Shown here piece after piece: positions 32,351 to 37,534 of a stretch of DNA of 37,534 bases. Under the pieces are notes generated by a model. It saw only the letters and a program-made list of their open reading frames with translations, made no database searches and had not been told where the DNA came from. The translations under genes were made by a program, and so were the position numbers. Every line of letters begins with the position of its first letter. Position 1 is the stretch's first letter. Source of the DNA: Heyndrickxia sporothermodurans (GTDB lineage Bacteria > Bacillota > Bacilli > Bacillales > Bacillaceae_C); assembly GCF_016785185.1 (NCBI RefSeq), contig NZ_JAEKDY010000027.1. One strand, 5' to 3'.

Positions 32351-32480
32351 CTAAAATCACCTCTTTGGCAGAATTTATACTTCGAAACATCGATATTCAA
32401 ATAGAATATCTGTATTATCTTGTGAAGGTTTAACATAAAAAATACATCAACCTAAAAATTCAATGTTCTATAAAAAACAA

Positions 32481-32489
32481 TGTTATAAT
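32481..32489 (+). promoter_or_regulatory. Extended -10 promoter of exoA
   Basis: TGT-TATAAT at 32481-32489 is a consensus extended -10. TTCAAT at 32459-32464 (19-base spacer) is a weak -35. It leaves about 37 bases to the exoA start. Confidence 0.45.
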
Positions 32490-32532
32490 TAATTTTATCT
32501 AATTGAAAAAATCGTGTTAGGAGTTTTTAAAA

Positions 32533-33285
32533 GTGAAATTGGTTTCATGGAATGTTAATGGAATTAGAGCGTGCATAAAAAAAGGTTTTTTAGATTATTT
32601 TAATGATATAGATGCAGATATTTTTTGTATTCAAGAAACAAAATGCCAAGATGGTCAGGTCACATTAGATATACCAAACTATCATCAATATTGGAATTAT
32701 GCTGTTAAAAAAGGGTATTCCGGTACAGCTGTTTTTACGAAGAAAAAACCTTTATCTGTTAAGTATGGAATTGGTGAGAATGCCGAAGAACCTGAAGGTC
32801 GAATTATCACTTTAGAATATGATCAATTTTATTTAGTCAATGTTTACACACCTAATTCCCAAAGAGATTTAGCAAGATTAGATTTTCGCTTATCTTGGGA
32901 GGAGCAGATTCGCGAGTACTTAATTGAACTAGACCAAACGAAACCAGTCATTTATTGTGGAGATTTAAATGTTGCTCACAATGAAATTGATTTAAAAAAT
33001 TCAAAATCGAATATCGGAAATTCTGGTTTCACCGATGAAGAACGTGAGAAAATGACAAAACTTTTAGGTGATGGATTTGTCGATACGTTTCGATATTTAT
33101 ATCCTGATAAAGAAGGGTCCTATTCTTGGTGGTCATACATGAATAAGGTTAGGGAGCGCAACATCGGTTGGAGAATCGATTATTTTATTGTTTCTAGTAG
33201 ATTAGTAGAGGCTGTTAAAGATTCACAAATACACTCTCAAGTATTAGGAAGTGATCATTGTCCTGTCGTGCTTGAGATAAAATAA
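32533..33285 (+). CDS. exoA: Exodeoxyribonuclease III / AP endonuclease
   Basis: 250 residues; cuts DNA 5' to abasic sites and trims 3' ends. Catalytic motifs of the EEP family: SWNVNGIRA (N7), IQETKCQ (metal Glu at about 34), VYTPNSQ, CGDLNVAH (Asp and Asn), SYSWWSY, GWRIDYF and the C-terminal LGSDHCPVVLEI with the catalytic Asp-His. Length is normal for ExoA. Start is GTG at 32533, about 11 bases after TTAGGAG. Confidence 0.96.
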   Translation: MKLVSWNVNGIRACIKKGFLDYFNDIDADIFCIQETKCQDGQVTLDIPNYHQYWNYAVKKGYSGTAVFTKKKPLSVKYGIGENAEEPEGRIITLEYDQFYLVNVYTPNSQRDLARLDFRLSWEEQIREYLIELDQTKPVIYCGDLNVAHNEIDLKNSKSNIGNSGFTDEEREKMTKLLGDGFVDTFRYLYPDKEGSYSWWSYMNKVRERNIGWRIDYFIVSSRLVEAVKDSQIHSQVLGSDHCPVVLEIK

Positions 33286-33302
33286 AAAGAATTTATTAAT
33301 TT

Positions 33303-33332
33303 ACACCCGGCTATACGAGTCTGGTGTTTTTT
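33303..33332 (+). terminator. Intrinsic terminator after exoA
   Basis: ACACCCGGC (33303-33311) pairs with GTCTGGTGT (33319-33327), one mismatch and one G-T pair, then a six-T run. Confidence 0.7.
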
Positions 33333-33391
33333 ATTGGATTTTTTTAAAATTACCCGCCATATTTCACTACACGTGAGTTTTTTGAAGGAAA

Positions 33392-33439
33392 TTTACAACT
33401 TTTCTCGAATATACTATAGTTGTAATTCAATTAGATTAC
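33392..33439 (+). promoter_or_regulatory. Promoter of the Lgt-like/radical SAM operon with a dyad at the start point
   Basis: TTTACA (33392-33397), 17-base spacer, TATAGT (33415-33420). Directly after it GTAAT (33422-33426) and ATTAC (33435-33439) form a dyad around the predicted transcript start, which may be an operator. Confidence 0.55.
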
Positions 33440-33454
33440 GTTTTGGAGGTAATC

Positions 33455-34222
33455 ATGCAGTTTCCTGTTTATGTGTTAGGTATACACCCTCATTTTTTAT
33501 TTGAAGCAATTGCTTATTTTATCGGTTTTCGCGTTTATTTATATACAAGAAATAAAGAACGAATTCCGATGGACAAAGCGATGTGGGTAATTGTAGGTGC
33601 TATATTTGGGGCAGCATTTGGTTCAAAATTTCTTTACTGGTTTGAAAATCCGATCAAAACGATTGAACAATGGGATAATTTGAAATATATGTTAGAAGGA
33701 AAAACAATCGTAGGTGGATTATTAGGAGGACTAATAGGTGTTGAATTAGCAAAGAAATGTATTGGATGGAAAAGATCAACCGGTGATGACTTCGTTTTGC
33801 CTTTAACTGTTGGAATGATGCTCGGAAGAATTGGCTGTTTTCTTACCGGGATGGATGATCACACATATGGAATAGCAACAACATGGATTACAGGGGTAGA
33901 TTTTGGTGATGGAATCGAAAGACATCCAACTCAGTTGTATGAAATTGCGTTTTTATTTATTTTAATTATCATCCTTCTCACGATAAAAAGGAAGAATGCA
34001 ATTAAATGGGAAGGTTATTTATTTCAACTTTTTATGTTGTCCTATCTTGTTTTTCGATTCAGCATAGATTTTATTAAACCTACACCACATCCGTATTTTT
34101 CCTTAAATAATATTCAAGTAGCAAGCTTAATAGGAATAATCTATTACATTACATTAATGAGAAGAAAACGACAACAGCATCAACATTACATAAAAAGAGA
34201 GGAACAAATTCATGCCAAATAG
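33455..34222 (+). CDS. Lgt-family membrane protein, divergent (not a standard lipoprotein transferase)
   Basis: 255 residues with about seven membrane segments. It belongs to the Lgt family (phosphatidylglycerol:prolipoprotein diacylglyceryl transferase) by GKTIVGGLLGGLIG (82-95), LGRIGCFLTG (123-132), HPTQLYEIAF and FRFSIDFIKP. Of residues known to matter in E. coli Lgt, the arginines are kept (R125 for R143, R201 for R239), but V86 stands where H103 should be, C128 for N146 and D205 for E243. So it probably still binds a phosphatidylglycerol-like lipid but may not acylate prolipoproteins. Start ATG 33455 lies 5 bases after GGAGGT. Its last 11 bases overlap the radical SAM gene, indicating a joint function. 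Confidence 0.8.
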   Translation: MQFPVYVLGIHPHFLFEAIAYFIGFRVYLYTRNKERIPMDKAMWVIVGAIFGAAFGSKFLYWFENPIKTIEQWDNLKYMLEGKTIVGGLLGGLIGVELAKKCIGWKRSTGDDFVLPLTVGMMLGRIGCFLTGMDDHTYGIATTWITGVDFGDGIERHPTQLYEIAFLFILIIILLTIKRKNAIKWEGYLFQLFMLSYLVFRFSIDFIKPTPHPYFSLNNIQVASLIGIIYYITLMRRKRQQHQHYIKREEQIHAK

Positions 34223-35618
34223 ACCGTATACTTATTACGATTTAACGATTAGTATTTGCACAAAGTGTTTGAGGAAAGTAGAAGCGAAAATTATTTTTGA
34301 AAATGGAAACGTTTATATGGTTAAAACATGTATGAAACATGGAAGGGAAAAGGTATTAATTTCGACTAATATCGAGTATTACAAATGGTGTCGAGACTTT
34401 ATTAAGCCGTCTGAAATGCCGCATCGCTGGAATACTCCAATAAAATATGGTTGTCCATATGATTGCGGCCTCTGTCCAGACCATGAACAACATAGCTGCC
34501 TCACTCTGTTGGAAATTACGGAAAGATGCAATTTAAAATGTCCAATCTGTTATGCTGAGTCTTCCCCGCAAAAAGGAACTTTTCGATCTTTAGAACAAAT
34601 TGAGTTTATGTTGAATGCGATTGTTGAAAATGAAAAGGAACCGGACATTATTCAAATCAGTGGGGGCGAACCGACTATTCATCCACAGTTTTTTGAAATA
34701 TTAGATCTTGTAAAATCAAAACCAGTTAAACATATTATGGTCAATACGAACGGATTAAAAATTGCCAATGATAAAGAATTTGTTAAGCGCTTGGCAACGT
34801 ATTTACCCGGTTTTGAAATCTATTTACAATTTGATAGTTTTGAAGCGGATGCATTGAAAGAATTAAGGGGAGTCGATCTTACTAAGATAAGACAAAAGGC
34901 GATTGATCGGTTAAATGAATACAATATTTCAACAACATTAGTGGTCACATTAAAAAAAGGCTTAAACGATCATGAAGTAGGTAAGATAATCCAATATGGT
35001 TTAGAGCAAAAATGTGTTCGGGGTGTTACGTTCCAGCCAATTCAAAGTGCTGGCCGATTAGAGGATTTCAATCCTGAAACGGATCGCTTAACATTAAGTG
35101 AAGTTAGACAAATGATTATTGATCAATCGGGTGTGTTTGGTGAAAAAGATATGGTTCCAGTCCCTTGTCACCCGGACTCTTTAGCGATGGGTTATGCTTT
35201 TAAGAAGGACGGTATTGTTACCCCGTTAACCGGGATGATTGACCATAATATTTTATTAGAGGGTGAACGGAATACAATCGTTTTCGAACAAGATGAAAAT
35301 ATTCGCAATATGATCTTTAATTTATTTTCATTGAATCATTCACCTAGCTCATCCGCGTTATCCTTTAAAGATTTACTTTGCTGTCTTCCGAAAGTCGATA
35401 TTCCAGGTGAAATCGGCTACGATAATGTTTTTCGCGTTATCATCATGCAATTTCAAGATGCTCATAATTTCGATGTTCGTTCGGTCAAAAAATCTTGTGT
35501 ACACATCGCTCATCCAGATGGAAGAATTATTCCTTTTGATACATATAATTTATTTTATCGGGATGAAAAAGAACTGGAATTAAAAAAAATACAAGAAGAG
35601 ATCATGTTAACACGTTAA
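34212..35618 (+). CDS. Radical SAM protein of the archaeal tetraether-lipid-synthase-like (COG1964) type
   Basis: 468 residues, soluble. N-terminal metal site: C16-x-x-C19 and C40-x-x-H43 (CTKC ... TCMKH), like the rubredoxin-type site of Tes. A second cluster set: GCPYDCGLC (C81, C85, C88) and C96. The radical SAM CxxxCxxC is C106, C110, C113 in ERCNLKCPICYA, SAM-binding GGEP at 151-154. Further cysteines at C319 (VPVPCHPDS), C390/C391 and C429, and the ending SCVHIAHPDGRIIPFDTYN. This order matches what I remember of the MJ0619 family, whose archaeal member joins lipid tails by C-C bonds. Substrate here is unknown. Starts inside the Lgt-like gene behind AGAGAGGAAC. A MoaA/SPASM-type enzyme is the main alternative. 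Confidence 0.8.
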   Translation: MPNRPYTYYDLTISICTKCLRKVEAKIIFENGNVYMVKTCMKHGREKVLISTNIEYYKWCRDFIKPSEMPHRWNTPIKYGCPYDCGLCPDHEQHSCLTLLEITERCNLKCPICYAESSPQKGTFRSLEQIEFMLNAIVENEKEPDIIQISGGEPTIHPQFFEILDLVKSKPVKHIMVNTNGLKIANDKEFVKRLATYLPGFEIYLQFDSFEADALKELRGVDLTKIRQKAIDRLNEYNISTTLVVTLKKGLNDHEVGKIIQYGLEQKCVRGVTFQPIQSAGRLEDFNPETDRLTLSEVRQMIIDQSGVFGEKDMVPVPCHPDSLAMGYAFKKDGIVTPLTGMIDHNILLEGERNTIVFEQDENIRNMIFNLFSLNHSPSSSALSFKDLLCCLPKVDIPGEIGYDNVFRVIIMQFQDAHNFDVRSVKKSCVHIAHPDGRIIPFDTYNLFYRDEKELELKKIQEEIMLTR

Positions 35619-35661
35619 TTTCAACTTTATAAGAATAGGATTCTATTAAAGGGGGATAAGA

Positions 35662-35961
35662 ATGAATAACGAAGAAGAGGGAAGTATTAGGCAAAGTGAT
35701 AAGAAAGATGAAGGGAATGTATGGCTAGGAATTGGAATAGGGTTCTTAATTTATTTAATTCCTTCGTTATTTACAATTTTCGGGCTATTTCCGGTGGCTT
35801 TTATCGCTCCGATTATACATGTTGCGGCCATTATCTACTTTTTCTCCAAGAATAAGAAGATGACTGGAATTGGCCTTTTGATATTCGCTGGTATCGTAAT
35901 TTTGTTAATTACTGCTTGTTTTGGTTTTGTTATATTTAGTTTGAATAATTATCAAGGATAA
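35662..35961 (+). CDS. Small membrane protein of unknown function
   Basis: 99 residues. An acidic, soluble first ~20 residues (NNEEEGSIRQSDKKDEG), then three hydrophobic segments: about 22-44, 46-64 and 70-93. No conserved motif is recognised. GGGGGA lies 6-7 bases before ATG 35662, and the gene begins 43 bases after the radical SAM stop with no terminator between, so it may be the third gene of that operon. No role can be assigned. Confidence 0.6.
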   Translation: MNNEEEGSIRQSDKKDEGNVWLGIGIGFLIYLIPSLFTIFGLFPVAFIAPIIHVAAIIYFFSKNKKMTGIGLLIFAGIVILLITACFGFVIFSLNNYQG

Positions 35962-35991
35962 ACATAAAGCAGGTAACGGATCACTATAAAT

Positions 35992-36019
35992 TGAAACTTT
36001 TCTCAAAAATCCTCGTCTA
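35992..36019 (+). promoter_or_regulatory. ECF-sigma-type promoter of the YdcF-like gene
   Basis: TGAAAC (35992-35997), 16-base spacer, CGTCTA (36014-36019), an excellent match to the sigma-M/W/X-type pattern. A 9-bp inverted repeat ACTATAAAT (35983-35991) / ATTTATAGT (36022-36030) flanks it exactly. Confidence 0.65.
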
Positions 36020-36054
36020 ACATTTATAGTTGTTGTCACTTGAAGGGGGTTCAC

Positions 36055-36624
36055 ATGAAAATAAGAATGATCATTACTGCCATTTCCGTTCTTCTTTTAA
36101 TTGCGATTGTCTGGGCAAGTTATACTTTTAGTCAAATAAAGAAAACCGCGAGAGAAGAGCCACCTAATGATATTCCATATATACTTATTCTTGGTGCAAA
36201 GGTAAATGGAGAAAAAATGTCCAAAGCGTTGACCGAACGGGCAAAAGTGGGACTAGAATATTTAAGGGAAAACAAAAATTCAAAGGTTATTGTTACCGGT
36301 GGCCAAGGCCCAGATGAGAAAATTACCGAGGCAGAAGCGCTTCGTCGCTACATGCTTGACAATGGAATATCTGAGGATCGTATTTTAATGGAGGATAAAT
36401 CCGTTAGCACTTATGAGAATATTAAATTTGCTAAAAAACTGTATTCAATTGATGAAGCCGTCATAGTTAGTAGCGATTTTCATTTGTACCGTGCAATCCA
36501 ATTGGCGACAGAACAAGGGATAAAAGCATACCCACTTGCCGCAGAGACGCCAAAGGTTGTAAAAGTGAAATTATATGCAAGAGAAATATTGGCCATACTA
36601 AAGTGGAAAATTATCGGTGATTAA
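36055..36624 (+). CDS. YdcF-family (DUF218) membrane-anchored protein
   Basis: 189 residues. One N-terminal membrane segment (about 5-24), then a DUF218 domain outside or at the membrane: YILILGAKVNGEKMSKALTERA, KVIVTGGQGPDEKITEAEALRRYM, MEDKSVSTYENIKFA and IVSSDFHLYRA. Family members (YdcF, SanA, ElyC) are linked to envelope integrity and peptidoglycan or surface polymer metabolism, but the reaction is not settled. Start ATG 36055 has AAGGGGG 5-6 bases upstream. It lies behind an ECF-type promoter, which suits an envelope-stress gene. Confidence 0.85.
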   Translation: MKIRMIITAISVLLLIAIVWASYTFSQIKKTAREEPPNDIPYILILGAKVNGEKMSKALTERAKVGLEYLRENKNSKVIVTGGQGPDEKITEAEALRRYMLDNGISEDRILMEDKSVSTYENIKFAKKLYSIDEAVIVSSDFHLYRAIQLATEQGIKAYPLAAETPKVVKVKLYAREILAILKWKIIGD

Positions 36625-36632
36625 AGTTTCCC

Positions 36633-36661
36633 TTTACCGAATATTCAAACTTTGTTAAAAT
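36633..36661 (+). promoter_or_regulatory. Promoter of the ABC-F leader
   Basis: TTTACC (36633-36638), 17-base spacer, TAAAAT (36656-36661). Transcription would begin near 36668, just ahead of the uORF ribosome site at 36684. Confidence 0.45.
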
Positions 36662-36683
36662 GAAAACAATACATTAATAAAAA

Positions 36684-36855
36684 GGAGTGGTAAAGGTCTT
36701 ATGAGTATGTCTGTTGTTTTTCAAATGGTTTGAGCATAGAACGGGATAAGTCTGCCTATTTTTTGCTAAACCAATCGTAAAACAACGGAAAATCCGACCT
36801 TTACTCTTTAAAAACGTTCGTGTTTTAGAATACTTCATTCTAATGGAACAAAGAT
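36684..36855 (+). promoter_or_regulatory. Attenuator leader with competing RNA structures
   Basis: Pairings seen: GTAAAGGTC (36690-36698), directly behind the uORF ribosome site, with GACCTTTAC (36796-36804), nine perfect pairs over about 100 bases; GGTTTGAGC (36727-36735), covering the uORF stop, with GCTAAACC (36765-36772); and TTAGAAT (36825-36831) with ATTCTAA (36837-36843). A ribosome held on the uORF would disturb the first two, as expected for ribosome-mediated attenuation. Confidence 0.6.
36701..36733 (+). CDS. Leader peptide (uORF) of the ABC-F gene
   Basis: Ten codons: MSMSVVFQMV, then TGA. GGAGTGG (36684-36690) is a good ribosome site 10 bases upstream. The reading lies in the leader of an ABC-F gene and its last codons enter a hairpin (36727-36772), the arrangement of ribosome-stalling leader peptides that control antibiotic-resistance genes in Firmicutes. 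Confidence 0.55.
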   Translation: MSMSVVFQMV

Positions 36856-36881
36856 GGTAGGGGATTTCCCTGCCTTTTTTT
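36856..36881 (+). terminator. Leader terminator ahead of the ABC-F gene
   Basis: GGTAGGG (36856-36862) pairs with CCCTGCC (36868-36874), five-base loop, seven Ts. It lies 114 bases before the ABC-F start, within its own leader, so it is a conditional terminator. Confidence 0.8.
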
Positions 36882-36937
36882 ATAGAAAATTGAATAAAAC
36901 TAAACGAATGATTTGAATTGGTCTTCGATCTTTGCAT

Positions 36938-36984
36938 CCTCCGTGTTTTACGATTGGTTCTATTTTATTAGAACTTTGTGGAGG
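36938..36984 (+). promoter_or_regulatory. Hairpin that can hide the ABC-F ribosome binding site
   Basis: CCTCC (36938-36942) can pair with the Shine-Dalgarno GGAGG (36980-36984), enclosing a perfect stem GTTCTA (36957-36962)/TAGAAC (36969-36974). This would be a second, translational layer of control. Confidence 0.45.
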
Positions 36985-36994
36985 GAAAATAAAT

Positions 36995-37414
36995 ATGAGT
37001 ATTTTAAACGTAGAAAAATTAACCCATTATTATAGTGACCAATTGGTGTTTAAAGAAATTGATTTTCGTTTATTAACAAATGAAAGAGTTGGCTTAGTCG
37101 GTCCGAACGGGGCTGGGAAAACAACATTGTTAAAGATTTTATCCGGCACTTTACTACCTGATCATGGAAAGATTGAGAAATTGCCTAATATTCGGATAGG
37201 TTATTTAGAGCAGCATATAAATTTAAAAGAAGGATTAAGTATACAAGACTATTTACGAAGTGCATTTAAGCATTTATACGAATTAGAAAATGAAATGCTT
37301 CAACTAACCGTTGAAATGGCTTCAAGTCATTCCGAACAGTTAAAATCTCAATTAGATAGATATTCACATATACAGGAGCAGTTGGAGTTTCATGATTTTT
37401 ATTCAATTGAATGA
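36995..37414 (+). pseudogene. ABC-F ATPase (ribosomal protection type), truncated at 139 residues
   Basis: Reads as a normal ABC-F N-terminus: SILNVEKLTHYYSDQLVFKEI, Walker A GPNGAGKTT (about 38-46), RIGYLEQH, and the start of the helical arm after LENEML. ABC-F proteins have about 500-650 residues and two ATPase domains; here a TGA follows LEFHDFYSIE, where the family continues with the arm and the LSGGQ and Walker B of domain 1. After 37411 the DNA no longer resembles ABC-F in any frame and looks like an insertion element. So the gene is probably broken by insertion and not active. ATG 36995 has GGAGGG 9-10 bases upstream. Confidence 0.75.
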
Positions 37415-37534
37415 ATTTCATAATTCTTAGCCCTTGTGTATCAAGGGGTTTAAGAGATAAAAAAAGAAGTACCTCCCCAAATCTTGTATAATGGTAGTTG
37501 ACCAGTAAGCCCCCATTCAAACAACGCATATAAA
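37412..37534. mobile_element. Probable end of an insertion sequence inserted in the ABC-F gene, cut by the window edge
   Basis: Sequence after the broken ABC-F frame: a hairpin CCCTTG-TGTAT-CAAGGG (37431-37447), a short A-rich tract, and an extended -10-like TTGTATAAT (37484-37492), without coding sequence to the window end. The same kind of segment, as I remember it, precedes transposase genes of Bacillus IS1182-type elements, but no transposase codon is visible here. The junction lies within a codon or two of 37412. Confidence 0.42.

Overview
The window looks like chromosomal DNA from a low-GC, endospore-forming member of the Bacillaceae. This rests on AT-rich codon usage, strong AGGAGG-type ribosome binding sites, many TTG/GTG starts, and sporulation genes (csgA-ybxH, cwlJ, a CotF-type coat protein), together with small Bacillus-specific proteins of the YhfH and YpzG type. 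The species cannot be named from the sequence alone. No tRNA, rRNA, CRISPR array or prophage was seen.

Layout. 1-130: what looks like the 5' end of an IS110-type element pointing off the left edge. 234-6098: a FAD/Rieske oxidoreductase (YhfW type), two small zinc-binding proteins, a membrane acyltransferase, a divergent topoisomerase III and YhfH. 6380-12726: a complete, tightly overlapping histidine operon hisZGDBHAFI. 12824-16156: a DUF1836 protein, a Tim44-like membrane protein with a DUF2653 partner, a DMT-type transporter and the forespore pair csgA-ybxH. 16442-20487: peptide deformylase, a CoA-type Nudix hydrolase and a zinc ABC transporter (znuA-znuC-znuB) preceded by three Zur-like boxes. 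20681-23901: cold shock protein, MsrA and an Upf1-like SF1 helicase. 24075-27173: a YtrA-type GntR repressor with an ABC transporter and a large surface-anchored protein, preceded by three copies of a 22-bp operator. 27305-33285: a DUF4304-like protein behind an ECF-type promoter, CwlJ, CotF-like protein, PpaC, a transglutaminase lipoprotein, YpzG and ExoA. 33455-35961: an Lgt-like membrane protein overlapping a radical SAM protein that resembles the archaeal tetraether lipid synthase family, then a small membrane protein. 36055-36624: a YdcF-type protein behind a second ECF-type promoter. 36633-37534: an antibiotic-attenuation-type leader (uORF, competing hairpins, terminator) and an ABC-F gene cut after 139 codons by what looks like an insertion sequence running off the right edge.

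How the parts work together. The his genes encode every step of histidine synthesis except the aminotransferase (HisC) and, as usual, the phosphatase step; short HisG needs HisZ. ZnuABC imports zinc under probable Zur control, with a terminator between znuA and znuCB that could favour binding protein over permease. The GntR/ABC cluster looks like a self-repressed, envelope-stress-type module. The most unusual unit is the two-gene Lgt-like/radical SAM operon: a membrane protein from a phosphatidylglycerol-using family, translationally coupled to a multi-cluster radical SAM enzyme related to lipid-crosslinking enzymes, suggests an undescribed lipid modification. Both window edges lie in probable mobile elements, as expected if the window is an assembly contig broken at repeats.
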